Of a stretch of 64,000 bases of DNA, positions 26,898 through 38,549 are shown in pieces. The notes beneath the pieces are model-generated. The model saw nothing but the letters and a program-made list of their open reading frames with translations. It searched no databases and had not been told where the DNA came from. The first letter of the stretch is position 1. Each line of letters opens with the position of its first letter. The translations under genes and the position numbers were made by a program. Source of the DNA: Panonychus citri (taxonomy: Eukaryota; Arthropoda; Arachnida; Trombidiformes; Tetranychidae); the NCBI RefSeq assembly GCF_014898815.1, contig NW_026515547.1, positions 682,001 through 746,000 on the forward strand, in the 5' to 3' direction.

Positions 26898-27259
26898 TCT
26901 AATGAATCGAATTTAATTTTAACTGTTGATCAAGATTAGCTCATTCAAAATGAGATTCTCTAAACTTTCTTTCACTTAAACATAATCACCAAATCACGAC
27001 AAAAAAAACAAACTATCAACCATTTTTCTGTTACTCGTTGTAAATCATGAAAAGTTTATTAAAAAAAAGCAAAATCAATTAAGATAATATTTTTGGATTA
27101 AATCGTAATGAATGCATTGAATACTTTTATTTCATCGCTTAAATTCAGTATAATGAGTTGATAAAATTAAATAAGTACTTAAAATTGATGGGAAAAAATT
27201 AAAGGGAGAAAAATTCATAGACAATTTCGAGCAAATTTATCGTCTCTTACCCAAATTGA
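26898..27259. other. Convergent 3' region
   Basis: The 3' ends of the CHTOP-like gene (plus) and the RRM gene (minus) meet here. It is AT-rich with AATAAA-like stretches and no recognisable gene. Confidence 0.6.
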
Positions 27260-28354
27260 TCAGTAACTTGATCCACATGCAGTCAAAGGATTAAAAGCAT
27301 CGAACTTTGTTGAAAATTTGTTCGATGGGTCGAAAGCGTGACGGTAAGAATTGACAATGTTCCGTTGTCCCGGAAAACAAGAGCCACCATTTGATTTTGG
27401 GAATTTTTTCTTCTTCGATGTAAGTGGTCGGGGTAACGAAAGTATGAGTGGAGGTGGTGAAGGAAGTAAAGCCTTGCGATTTGGAGGAACACTGCTGGTG
27501 ACGGTGGTGATTGGAGTTGGTGTCGATTGTGGAGATGATTTCTCCTGATCGGATGAGTGCAATGAGACAGTAAAATTAGATGACCAGGCATTTTTAAAGG
27601 CCATTAATTTTCTTTTGGCCAAAGCTGCTGATCGATGTTCATCAAATGTAATTAACCATTTAACTCCTCGGCGAAAAGTGTTTTCATCTTTACCAATATT
27701 TTTGATTGAGTTTTCATCAATTTCACATTTGATTAGCAATTGATTGATTTGATTGAGAGTAACAGTAGTTGGAAGAGGATAAATGGATAACATTGTTTTA
27801 TCTTCGGAAGGTAAAACAACTAATTTAATTGGTAGACCATCTCGTCCTCTTTCCAACTCGTAAGCATTAAGTATATTTATGGCTTTAACTGCATCTGCTG
27901 GTTTGAAAAACCTACAGAAAGCAAAGCCTTTATTCAAATTAGAAAAATTGAACATCATTCTGAAATCGAAAAATTTTTCAATCTTAAACAAGATTAAAAG
28001 TAAATCCAACATTGGAAGTTGACGAGGAATTTGGCAGATGAAAATTTCCGTTTTCCGAGGAGCTGGTTGATCTTTTTTCCATGAAAGTGGTGGACCAAAT
28101 CTAAACTGACCATTTTCAACAGTAAAATTATATCCAAATTTAACAGCAGTATCAGAAAGATTCTTATAAACCATTGGGTCAAAGGTTTTAGGTGAAAAAG
28201 GAGCACAAATTGGTTGAGGTTGAGATTGGGGTTGGGGCGGTGGCAGTGGCAGTGGCGGTGATGGCGGTGGTACCCCTTTATTAGCCTTAACAATATCCTT
28301 GACGAAACTATTCAATTGTTGCTCACTGATTATTGGATTTTCAAATATATTCAT
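27260..28354 (-). CDS. Divergent RRM protein of the A1CF/RBM46/RBM47/DND1 family
   Basis: A single-exon 364-aa protein. Residues from about 72 (FGYNFTVENGQFRFGPP) match the signature that precedes RRM1 in this family, where YxLxQxNGQRKYGGPP is usual. RRM1 follows (about 102-180) with RNP2-like IFICQIP and RNP1-like NKGFAFCRF. RRM2 (about 190-270) is weaker but keeps the family's EHRSAALAKRKL block. The N-terminus is Pro-rich and the C-terminus is Ser/Pro/Lys-rich. Family members bind AU-rich RNA and act in RNA editing cofactors, germ-cell mRNA control (DND1, RBM46) or splicing. Absence of introns and strong divergence suggest an old retrocopy or a fast-evolving germline factor; this is inference. 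It shares a divergent promoter with CDC26. Confidence 0.7.
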   Translation of the reverse strand: MNIFENPIISEQQLNSFVKDIVKANKGVPPPSPPLPLPPPQPQSQPQPICAPFSPKTFDPMVYKNLSDTAVKFGYNFTVENGQFRFGPPLSWKKDQPAPRKTEIFICQIPRQLPMLDLLLILFKIEKFFDFRMMFNFSNLNKGFAFCRFFKPADAVKAINILNAYELERGRDGLPIKLVVLPSEDKTMLSIYPLPTTVTLNQINQLLIKCEIDENSIKNIGKDENTFRRGVKWLITFDEHRSAALAKRKLMAFKNAWSSNFTVSLHSSDQEKSSPQSTPTPITTVTSSVPPNRKALLPSPPPLILSLPRPLTSKKKKFPKSNGGSCFPGQRNIVNSYRHAFDPSNKFSTKFDAFNPLTACGSSY

Positions 28355-29194
28355 GGTGGTGAGATGATAGTCAAGATCAATTATGTAACAATGAATAAGT
28401 AAACTGGGTCAATGGATTAAAACAAATAACAAAATCAATAACTAAAACTTAGTTTTAGTTCAAAGATAATTAAACTTACATGAAGATACGAAGATAAAAC
28501 AATTAACTGATCATAAGTTTCTCCCAACAGAAGATGTTAAAGAACATTTTCGAAAATGTTCTTTCGTGACATCTGCCGGCGAATTCAGCAAGTAAATAGA
28601 ATAGAATAAATTTTTCTTCTTCATTTGGCTCTTTCATTTTCTCTTTCTTTTTATTCTCATCTGGTTTTCTCTTCTGATTTTAACTTTTCCTTTGTTTTCA
28701 CTTTTCTGCCTTCTTTTAATTAAATTAAATTTCTGTTAATTAACGTTGTTAATTATCGCCTTTGGAAACTATTTAACGGGTAATTATTAAATTTTTGATG
28801 CTTTTAATTTAATTACTTCAGTTATTTGAGATGCGAGAAAATGATTTTTAAAATTCACTGATTGAAGTGTTAACAGTTTTTCATATTTTCAAAATTTTTC
28901 TCTCTCTCTCTCAATGGTTAAAATTGTCTCTAGTAATTATTTAATTGTTATTTCTATTTGTTTGCTGATTAATTTGTTAACTTTCTTGTTTATTTTTCGG
29001 CTTGTTTTTATGATTTAATAATTATCATTATTGGTCTTTTGGTTATTGCAAAAGTTACCATGTGTTGTTGTTTTTATGGTTTACCTTTAAGAGATCATAA
29101 CCTGTTGAGGGTTTTGTGTTTATTTTTTTAATTGACTGATTGTTTTGTTTTGATTTTATTATATTTTTTTCGTTGTTCTAAAGGTGAATCCAAA
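28355..29194. promoter_or_regulatory. Divergent promoter between the RRM gene and CDC26
   Basis: An 840-bp head-to-head region. It contains a perfect 26-bp palindrome (28539-28564) and a short CT tract near 28901. A TTCTAAAG just before 29185 could be the acceptor of a CDC26 5' UTR intron. No other gene is visible. Confidence 0.5.
28539..28564. repeat. Perfect 26-bp palindrome
   Basis: The half-site AAAGAACATTTTC is followed directly by its exact reverse complement, with no spacer, 185 bases upstream of the RRM gene start. It could be a binding site for a dimeric factor or a cruciform former. Confidence 0.9.
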
Positions 29195-29386
29195 ATGTTT
29201 CGTCGTAATCCTACTCGATTGGAAATGCGAATGGATGATGTCAGTGAATTTGAAAAATGGGAGAAAGACTCTGACGAGAAAAGTAAAACCACCTCTTGTG
29301 TCACAATTGATGCATCGACTACTAAAACTACTACATTAACAACACAGGAAAGGATTGGTTTTCGTTCATCTTCCCAAAGAAATTGA
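29195..29386 (+). CDS. CDC26: Anaphase-promoting complex subunit CDC26
   Basis: A 63-aa protein, the small APC/C subunit that stabilises the TPR protein APC6 (CDC16). The N-terminus MFRRNPTRLEMRMDDVSEFE is a near-exact fit to the family signature [20 protein letters not shown], and the C-terminal ERIGFR matches the conserved RIGY/F block. The start is set by this homology at 29195; an in-frame extension upstream (from 29132) runs through T-rich probable intron or 5' UTR sequence and is not coding. Length is slightly shorter than in vertebrates (about 85). It converges with the kinase gene 211 bases downstream. Confidence 0.9.
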   Translation: MFRRNPTRLEMRMDDVSEFEKWEKDSDEKSKTTSCVTIDASTTKTTTLTTQERIGFRSSSQRN

Positions 29387-29597
29387 TTCATGTTGAGATC
29401 ATGTATCATCTCCATTAAAATATTGTCGCAAAAATAACTGTCAACTCAACTTTATCCTTTCAACTTTTCCTCTTTTTCCTCTAGTTGGTCTACTAAAGGC
29501 CTTCGACAAAATAATTATGATCGTTACTAATCATTCGGAATTCCGTGAGAGAAAAATGCGTCTTCTCTTTTTTATTTCTTATCATTGAACTAAATTA

Positions 29598-30792
29598 TTA
29601 ACTTTTGTTTGGTTCTTTTGGTTTTATCGTTGGAGTTGGACTGGTCGATTTAGAACTTGAAGCATCGAATGGTTTACTGAGATTACCTTCTTTTAACCAT
29701 GGATGGCCCATTATTCCCAATAAGGTGATTCTTTTCCTTGGATTTGGCTCCAACATGTGACGAACTAAATCTTTAACTTCATTGGTCAATCTATTTTTTT
29801 GTTTTCTTACAAACTTCCATTTCCGATGTAATTGATTTGAGATCATCAACTCTTTATCTTCCGGATTGAATGGATAAGCTTTGTTAACCATTGCATACAA
29901 ACAAACACCCAAAGCCCAAACATCTGAAACCATTGGATCATAAAGTCTGGTTCCATCTGATCTTTTCTTCAAAATTTCCGGGGCCATATAAGGTTCAGTT
30001 CCACAACAAGAGGTACAATAAAGTACACCTTTGGTTGGTCGATAGCTAATTCTACTTAAACCAAAATCAGTAACTTTGGCCTTCTTATCTGCATCAAGTA
30101 AAATATTACCCAATTTAAGATCACGATGAGATATACTAAGTCGATGTAAATGTTGAATGGCACTGGCAATCTCTAGAAACCAACGACGAGCCCGTTTTTC
30201 CTTAACTGGACCTTTTTTCCGTACATATTCAGATAAAGTTCCACCCGAGGCGAATTCCATGAAAATATAAACCTTATCATCAATGACAAAGTGTTCATAC
30301 AATTTGACAATATTGGGATGTTCAACTTTCTCCAATACATAGAGCTCATTCTTGAGATCGGTTAATCTCTCCTTTCGTTTACGCTTTATTTCAATAACCT
30401 TACAAGCCACCATCTGATCATCGGCGATTCGCCTTGCCTTGAAAACCGAGGCAAAAGCACCGGCACCAACTTTATCCTTTAAATCGTAACCATGTTCGAT
30501 AATAATATTCTCAGGTTTTTCATTCTCTTGACAATGGTAAACATTAGTCGGTAAACCGAGTGAATTTCTTGGCAAAACTGAATCATTTTCCTGTCAACAA
30601 AAAAGAAACAAATGAAAAAAAAAGTGATAAAGAAAAAAAATCCATCAAGTGAGTTAATCCATTCAAAAGATTAAAACAAATTATTATTAGCGATGATTAT
30701 TTAATCTTTAAATGTATCACCCCCTTTTTCCCATTAATTAATCTGTTAATTTTAACGAGTTTGATAATTACCTTATTCTTTTTGCTTTCCAT
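29598..30792 (-). CDS. Protein kinase, TSSK-like (CAMK group)
   Basis: Two exons, 30792-30772 (coding MESKKNK) and 30590-29598, phase 0, giving 337 aa. All kinase landmarks are present: glycine loop GAGAFASV (about 49-56), catalytic Lys in VACKVIE (about 71), HRDLKLGN (about 162-169), DFG (about 182-184), MAPE (about 209-212). It should therefore be an active Ser/Thr kinase. The C-lobe KDLVRHMLEPNPRKRITL and the single-domain layout resemble testis-specific serine kinases (TSSK); other small CAMK-group kinases are possible. The activation loop contains the odd sequence YCTSCCGTEPY with three cysteines. The C-terminal tail is Ser/Pro/Lys-rich. The 181-bp intron separates a very short first coding exon. 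Confidence 0.8.
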
Positions 30793-31038
30793 TCTGTTTA
30801 CTACAACTCAAAATGTGATTGGGATTCTTCAACAAAACCAAACAAAGGTTCTCAATTAGGATTATCCAACCGACAAATTAACGACTTAATTAGTAATTGC
30901 TTTTTATTATTTTACATTGATTAGCCTTGTGAAAAAAAAACAACAACAATACATAAATAACTTTGTTCAATTTGTTAATAATGGTGATGATGATCAGTTG
31001 ATTGCATTGTTTTCTTATTGTCTTTATAGTATCTGGGG

Positions 31039-32806
31039 TCATTTTTTAATCTTGTTAATCTTGACAAACCTCAAAGAAATGATTGCAGTGAAAACAATTG
31101 TAATCCCTAGAATGGATTCTATTGATATGGAATGATGATAGATGATGAAAGAGAGTAGAATGGCAAATATTTGCCTGAGTGTCATAATCATTGTGAAAAT
31201 AAGTGCACCGAAATTGGAGATTGTGTAGAAAACGAAAAATTGTCCAATAGTTGAAGAAAATGCCATGTAAAGGACATCACGAAATAATTGATTACAACTT
31301 GTAATTGTAATTAAAGCGGGTACCAAATTACCTTGTTCGGTGAGAGAGGTTAAAGTTAAGATGATGGAGCAAAGATTAAGGGTAACCATCATTTGCCAAC
31401 TTGATATACGATATTTATGGAAAATATTCTCTTCCCAATTAGAGGTAAATGAATCGAACAATAAATATAAGGCAAGAACAATTAGTCCATTGGCTAATTT
31501 GGCTGAAGTATTGATTGATTGGGAATCAGTTGAATTATCTGATTCTTTTGTTGATGGTGAAGATGGATGAACATTATGATTACCATGGAGAAATATAATC
31601 ATTCCAAATGAGATAAAAAGTGAAACAAGGTATTCAAATAGATCATATTTCTTATTGGAAACCAATCTTGACATCAACATGACAGACGGAATTTTACAAG
31701 CTTTGGATAAAACCTATGGGAATAAAATGAATAACAACATTAGTGATCATGATTATGATTTTCTACTATTCTGAGAGTTACCTGGGTAGGGAAATTAACG
31801 TATTTCAATGCCTCGTATTGGCACCAAGAACTTAGAATGTTGGATAATGAGCAATAGAAAAATTCGTGAATCGGAGCGATAACAAAACGTTTCGATGAGC
31901 CACTTTGGTTGGTGTTTGATTTTCTCGATTGAGTGTAGATGAAAGCGATCGATGAAAAAGCGAGTGCGAAAATGCGACCAGTTAATACAAGGAATTGTGA
32001 ATCGTGGAATTTAATTTTATCACCTTTTAAACTTGGAAAGTGAGCATCTAAATGAGAGAAAGAAGAAGAAGATAAAAAAAAATCAAAACAAAATTAGAAG
32101 ATTAGATTAGATTTTCAGTGAAGTGATAAAAGAAGAGGATAAAAGTGATGATACGAAAGAAAAAGACATCGATTGTAACAATAGAATGATGTTGATAAAC
32201 GAACCGTTGATTTTTTTCAAAAATTGGGTTGAATTGATTGAAAGTAAATACTCAGTTGTCATTATTTTCTCTTGGTAAACTCCCCAAATCAGGTAAGAAC
32301 AATGTAAACCAAAGAAACAGGTAAAGAATAGAATTATTTTCTCTCTTCTATTTGCTTGTCCACCAATACCACCGGTACCATCAACACTTCCATCAGAATC
32401 AATCAATGGTTTATCATCAAATTCTTTCTTCTCATTGATTAATAGTGATCTAGATTGTTCAATATCTCCACCACCTCCACCACCAGTAACAGAATTTACA
32501 TCTTTACCATAAACAATTAACCTAATCAGTGTCAAGTTGGAAACTGTAAATCAACAAGAAAAAAAAAGGAAACAGTAAGTAAATACAATGAAATAAATTA
32601 ATTATGATGAAGATGTGATTAATTATAGTGATAACAAGAGAGAAACAAAGAGACAATTAATGACAATTAATCAACTTACATGATGGAAGACAATGTTTAT
32701 GTTTAACCATATAGACAATGATTCCAACGGGTAAGAGGATAGTTGAATAACCATAAAGATTGAATAGTAATCTAGTTATCCAAGCAAAATTATCAACATT
32801 CCCCAT
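31039..32806 (-). CDS. SLC35B2: PAPS transporter, Golgi (SLC35B2 / slalom)
   Basis: Moves 3'-phosphoadenylyl sulfate into the Golgi lumen for sulfation of glycans and proteins. Four exons: 32806-32680, 32543-32252, about 32031-31782 and 31713-31039, giving about 447 aa. Clear family matches are YLIWGVYQEKIMT, DSQFLVL, LSSWCQYEALKYV, the VLSKACKIPSVMLM segment, FDSFTSNWE, and the C-terminal FYTISNFGALIFTMIMTLRQ. It is a hydrophobic protein of about ten membrane helices. The exon 3 acceptor is uncertain: 32031 keeps the frame with the GTATTT donor after 32252, while the better-looking TTTAG acceptor at 32047 does not. A Gly-run and acidic loop before the second membrane segment is mite-specific. 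Confidence 0.88.
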
Positions 32807-33278
32807 GATTGGAGTAGCTAATTAATCACAATTAATTTAAATTGACAGATCACATTTGTTTCCAATCAAAACTATCACCTTTCACTATGAGAAGACTAAA
32901 CCTACAATTGTTTTCAAGCGAACATATGTTCAGACGGAGAAAGAGAAAAAAATGTTCTCTTTCTTTTTTCTTTCCTTTTCCTTTTCTATTTTTCTCTCTC
33001 TCTTACTTTGGGTTATTCCTTTTCTCTTTATTTTCTCTCTCTCTCTCTTTCTTCCTGTATTTCTATTCTTTTCCTGTTAATTTGTTTCATTTATTAATCT
33101 AAATAGTAGATTAACCATCGTAGTTTGTAGTTAATTTGTTGATTTGTGATCTTGTTGTTGTTTTTGTCAATTCTTTTGACTGAATGTGTGTTGACTCATC
33201 ACGGGAAATTGATTCTACTCTTTATCCATTTTGTTTTTTATCAAATCTTTTTTTTTCTATTGTTTTTTTATCATCTTG
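32807..33278. promoter_or_regulatory. Divergent promoter between SLC35B2 and RNASEH2C
   Basis: A 472-bp head-to-head region, strongly T-rich with CT tracts on the RNASEH2C side (about 32994-33050). No gene or clear TATA box is seen. Confidence 0.55.
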
Positions 33279-33707
33279 ATGTCTTCTCTATCCATCTCAT
33301 GTGATACCAACAGTTTAAATCCTGTTGAGTGTGAATTAATCCCTTGTACCATAAATTACACTGGTCAAGCAAAGGTTACCAGTTATTTTAAGCCAACTAT
33401 AAGTGAAACTGGTCCATCAAAATATTCAGCATCTTTCCGAGGTAAACCTTTGGATGGTATTGATTTACCTTTAGATTCAGATACAATTGGTGTTGTTTGC
33501 GAGAAAACCTTTGGATCACTTGATACAATTAAACTTAAACCTATTGGTACTTTTGACAAAATACGAGCCTGGAATTGGGATTCAAAGCCTTCATCAAATG
33601 ATGTTCATGTTCAGGCCTTACAATGGTTGAAAATCTCATCATCAATTCATGATCCGATTTCTCCTCAACGTTTACTAGAAGAAGAAGAAAAATCCAAAGA
33701 AAACTAA
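33279..33707 (+). CDS. RNASEH2C: Ribonuclease H2 subunit C
   Basis: Non-catalytic subunit of the RNase H2 trimer that removes ribonucleotides from DNA. It has 142 aa with family matches ELIPCTINYTG, TSYFKPTI, ASFRGKPLDGIDLPL and IGVVCEK, and the C-terminal block FDKIRAWNWD. Start is placed at 33279 (MSSLSIS); a longer in-frame Phe-rich extension from 33231 is probably 5' UTR. The gene is intronless, and FERRY3 starts 123 bases downstream on the same strand. Confidence 0.85.
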   Translation: MSSLSISCDTNSLNPVECELIPCTINYTGQAKVTSYFKPTISETGPSKYSASFRGKPLDGIDLPLDSDTIGVVCEKTFGSLDTIKLKPIGTFDKIRAWNWDSKPSSNDVHVQALQWLKISSSIHDPISPQRLLEEEEKSKEN

Positions 33708-33830
33708 TCCAATAATCAACCAATTCTCATTGTTTCTTTATAAACTTTTTTTGCCCACAATCATCAACCCAATCACCATCATTATCATCATCAACAATTA
33801 CATTTTCATTGATTCACCATTGTCACTATC

Positions 33831-35621
33831 ATGGAACATGGAGTGAAAAAAACATTCAACTTTAAATATGATCGCTATGGAATTGATATTAATCATCAGC
33901 TAACAATACCATTGGCATCTTGTGTTACTGTATCAGAATTGGCTTATTACATTTTCTATAAATATGATATTCCACCCAATTTAGAGGATATTTTATTGAA
34001 ACAATTGCGACAATGGGTCGAAGGAAGAGGAAAAATTTGAACTAAATGGATTCATTGAAGCTCAAGAGAGATACATCAAAGATGAAAATATTCAAGAACG
34101 AAGTGAACATTTACTCAATTTTGATAAATTACTATTGAACAAAAGTAAATCATCAAAGGTGTTGAATAAATCATCTTCGGATGAGGATTGCCAGTTTTAC
34201 GAGAAATATCATCGTCTAATTCATTCTGGATTCTTAACTGAACCAATAATCTTCCTTGATCATTCCTATCGAGTCGCCGTTCAGGATTTGGTCTCTCGTA
34301 AAATTGATGAATTAAGTTCTGTCTGTGAGGAACAAGCTGATGAAACGGATAAACTACTCAAGCAAATGGATCAATTGGGAACTACAGATGAGGATGTTAA
34401 TCGACTCTCGTTACGATATTTCAATAAGGTAGAAGCTCTAAAAACCCGATGGGATCAAACAATTTATGATCTACAATCAGCTCAAAAGAAAGAGTTTCAT
34501 GATTGGATTTGTAAAATTTACGAAGATTTTGTCAGTCAACAAGCTCGAGAAAATTTGGTTGATGAAATAAATGAACGAAATAAATCATCTCTAATCAATG
34601 GCGAATGGTCAGACATCGAAGAGGTTGGATTAGCAGATATGGAAGAAAGTTTCACAATCAATTTAAGTTCTCAACTAAAATCTTCTCATAATTTACGATT
34701 AAGGTCAATGCCGATTCTAGATCTATGTGATTCAAGTTCCAGGTAATTGTCTAATTTCATTCTATCAAATGAACGTAAAATCAATTCTCCATTTAATTTT
34801 CTTTTTCATTTCTTCTTATAGCTTAGTTTTAAAGCCGAATCCATTGCGAATTCAAACTGCGATGTCACTTTATTCCAATTCTCTCTCTGGGCTCATTTTA
34901 CTTGTCGATAATAGAATCAATTGTTACACTGGAATCAAAAAAGGTAAATTTTCATGCAAGTTGAATATTATTTGGATCTCTTTTCATTTCGATTTCTATT
35001 ATTGATTCATATTTTTGTTCCATTTTCTCAGAATTTAGTGAAAAATGTTTACAATCAACGGATTTTCATTTTCCAAACATAGAAGAACAATTAAGCTCAA
35101 TTAAATTGAAGGCCAGTAAATTTGATGCGAATAAAAAATCCATCGAAATGTCACCAATCAAACCAGGAGATTTTTATATGACTCGACATTCAAATTTATC
35201 TCAAGTACATGTTGTCTTTCATTTGGTTATTGATGAATCAATTTATTCTAATGATGTTAGTTCCCGGCATTCAGTTATATTAGGACTTCGTAATATCTTA
35301 AAGGTTGCACATTGGAATGATATTAATACCATATCATTACCTCTTCTACTGATTCATGAACTTTCCGATGATATAACATTGAATTGGTGCTTAAAACGAG
35401 CTGAACTAGTTCTCAAATGTATCAAAGGATTTATGATTGAAATGGCCTCTTTTTCACCGACCAGCTATGAAAATAAGACAATTCAATTTATCGTTCCAAG
35501 GGGAGTATCTGCTGAACTTTTCAATAATTTAGCCTCAATGTTATCAAGTATTTTCCGAATTTCAAATCCACTGGTGCTAAAATCTAAAGATTCAAACAAT
35601 CAAAGCAACTCAACAAAATGA
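33831..35621 (+). CDS. FERRY3: FERRY complex subunit 3 (C12orf4 homologue)
   Basis: Homologue of human C12orf4/FERRY3, part of the RAB5 effector complex that links mRNAs and ribosomes to early endosomes. Exons are 33831-34742, 34822-34943 and 35032-35621. Strong matches: YHRLIHSGFL, LVDNRINCYTGIKK, TDFHFPNIEEQL, FYMTRHSNLSQVHV, LGLRNILKV and WCLKRAEL. Exon 1 has a one-base break: reading one G fewer at 34023-34024 joins LLKQLRQWVE to the following in-frame stretch with no stop, and the total then divides by three (540 aa; human 552). The break falls in a purine run in an otherwise intact gene, so sequence error is more likely than decay. Confidence 0.9.
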
Positions 35622-35934
35622 ACCCGCTCAAATTCAATCTTGATTCTCAAATATATTGAGTAATTTCAACTTCTTCTTGTATTTTGAATCATTTAACTGA
35701 ACATAAATATATTAAAAACAAATTCAATCAAAACCGTTGTGTTCAAAATCAATGTTCGTGAACCAATTTCAACTCAAAATTTTCTAGAGGAAAAAAAAGG
35801 AAACGTAACCAATTTTGAACAAGCTAATAAATGTGTTAATTTTTGTCCAATGGAAGACGAACTGTAATTATTCACAATTGTAATGAAAGCAAGATATTAA
35901 AACATTAATTGTTAATCGTTGATTTGTTTGTTGA
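35622..35934. other. Convergent 3' region
   Basis: Shared 3' end of FERRY3 (plus) and the first P450 gene (minus). AT-rich; nothing else recognised. Confidence 0.6.
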
Positions 35935-37561
35935 TCAACGAGGCTCAATTTTTAGCTTTAAACTTTTTGTACTTAAAACCAACGATCCTTTGGCATGGCT
36001 GAGGCTCTTTGGGGTTGGGGTTTCTCGAGTTGGTAGAATTTTGTAATTTTGAACTAGAGTTGCCAAGGAAAGTTTGGCGTTAATAAGAGCGAATCTCATT
36101 CCAATACAAATTCGAGGTCCAGCTCCAAATGGTAAGAATGTGAAGGGTTTCGGTGATTCGTTGATAAATCGTTCTGGCTTAAATTCTTCAGGATCACTGT
36201 AATTATCTGGATCATGATGAATCGCGTAAACAGGGATAGTAACTCGCGTGTGTTTTGGGATGAAAATATTAGTTCCGGGTAATGTGTAGTCTTCATGAGC
36301 AGTTCGTTGGAAAATAATGATTGGAGGATCAATTCTTAAACTCTCATTAATTACAGCATCGAGATAAGTAAGACCACTAAGAACATCATAATCTTGTATG
36401 TCGGCTTTACTGACTTCATTGAATAGTTTTTCTTGAATATTAGGATTGAGTGCGAGCCGATAACAAGCCCAAGTTAATAGAGTCGAAGTAGTCTCAAACC
36501 CAGCCAAAAGGAAGATCACCGAAGATGAAACTATCTCCTCTGGAGTAAATTTTACTTTCGAATCATCTTTACCATTATTATTGTCTTCTGATGATCCCGA
36601 ATCAATTAAGATCTGCAGGAAATCCTCAACTTTTTCTTTTTCATTCTTCCGTTTCTCAATCAAGGCCAAAGTCAAATCTCTTAGATATTCAAGATTTTTA
36701 GTAGGAACATTTGCGATTCGAGCTGCTTTAGTTAACCATTCAGGTGCCAAAAAAATGAACAGGATTCTTGCCAATTGTGCATCAAATAGTTCGTGAAAGA
36801 CTCGTTGTAAAGTACTCGCCTCATCACTATAAACATCGAGATTAGCGGCGAAACAACACTTAGCGATTACATCCGTATTATAACGTCCCCAGAACGTTTT
36901 CGGTTCAAAGGCACCATTATCTTTCTTGGATAATTTAGTTAAAGCTATTTGAGCATCTTGAGTACAACTTTTGATGATTTTGAACATTTTCTTCATCTTT
37001 CCCGAAGTAAATGTTGGTGATAACATTGATCGAAGTCGTTTCCATTCAGGACCAAAAAGAACAGTGAGAAATTTACTTTGAATCTCATCATTGTAAATGC
37101 TATGAAACCCAGAAGGGAAAACGTTGAAATCTTTAATACAAATCGTTCGAATCATTTCTGAGTCACCAATATTCAGATGAGGTTGCAATCCATCATAAGT
37201 ACTAATTAATAATAGATAATAATAAAGATCAATCGATTCGAAAAAACTTCAATTAGTAGAGAAAATTTACCCAAAAATTTTTCCATATTTAGAGTAGTAA
37301 TTACGATGCATTTCGGGCACTGCTGATCTCAAATTGTCGAATATATTTCCAAATATAAACATCGGCTTTGGACCTTTGACATTTCGACGTTCCCAAAATG
37401 AATGTTTTCGTTTGACATAACTGAATTTAGAAAAACGAAAACAATTAGACTTGATTAACATGTAAAGATTAAAAATCTACTTACAAAATGACCAAAGTAA
37501 TGAGACTTGTGATACACAAGAGAATCAATTGATTAGGTGTTAATTGAGTTGTGATGAACAT
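35935..37561 (-). CDS. Cytochrome P450, CYP3 clan (copy A, intact)
   Basis: Microsomal haem monooxygenase, 497 aa. Exons are 37561-37485, 37420-37271 and 37201-35935, with the 77-nt / 150-nt / long third-exon pattern shared by this cluster. Residues 1-26 form a membrane anchor (ITSLITLVIL). Landmarks: WKRLRSMLSPTFTSGK (C helix), AGFETT in the I helix (about 309-314), ExxR as ESLR (about 362-365), PERF (418-421) and the haem loop FGAGPRICIG with the ligand Cys at about 441. The loop plus MRFALIN resembles vertebrate CYP3A. Tetranychid CYP385-type enzymes are candidates; the exact family cannot be named here. A 173-bp tract (36830-37002) is identical to copy B. Confidence 0.93.
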
Positions 37562-38549
37562 TATTTGTAAAGATCACTAATTAACAATATTGAACTTCAA
37601 TACCTTCAATTAGTTCAAAATTAACCAGAAACAATTATTATTCAGCACTAAAAGTTATCCCACTGAAATCAATGTACTTTTAATACATGTAAGAATTACA
37701 TATAAACTGGATTAACTTAAAATCATTAAGTTGATTTTATATGTGTTATTAAATCTCCTTTTGTAAAGTCAATGGGTTTGTTGATTAAATAGTAAACAAT
37801 TGAGTACTTAATTTAGGTACAACTTGTACTCCATTATCAGAATCAATCAGAAATATGAAGTTTTAATTACTGTGATCATGAACTGAGTTCATGGTTAACA
37901 AGAGCTTGAGAACTCAGATCTTTTTGAAGAGCTGATCTTTGATCTAATATTAGACTTACATGTAATCAAGTGCGAATTTATCAATGATTAGATTGAGATA
38001 TAAAACAAAATTCCCCTTATCCAAACTGTTAGGAATTCAATTAATGATCAACATCCGTTGAACCGATGAATCTTTAGTTTCATGATGACAATCATACTCA
38101 ACATACTAATGATCTGATTTTTCACTCGCATATCTTGAGACTTTTCAGAAAAATATTGTAAACTGTTATTGATTATTGCAAAGTATTGCTAATATCTTGT
38201 CATTTTTATGATTCTAATATTTGGTAAGCAGACGAATGATTCAGAAAATCAAACCAGAGTAGAAACTGTTTCTCTCTCTCTTCAAATAATCCGTCACTGC
38301 TTCACCAATGCAATTAAGAAATTTCCGATTAATGAGATCAGACAATTTTATTGATTGATTATTCATTCGATTATTTATTTGGTTCATGAACAGAAACATG
38401 AAGTCCGAAGAATCTAACTAAAGGTTTATGGGCAAAAAAAGGAATTTGGTATCAATATTTATTCCATAGATTTACTAAATACAAATATTCAAAATGATTC
38501 AAAGAGTTGGCTGATTTTTTAAGGAAAAATAAATGGGCATGCGACCATT
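37562..38549. other. Intergenic between P450 copies A and B
   Basis: Holds the copy A promoter and the copy B 3' flank. The segment around 38100-38170 resembles 45125-45200 downstream of copy D, showing that the duplicated unit included 3' flanking DNA. No gene recognised. Confidence 0.6.
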
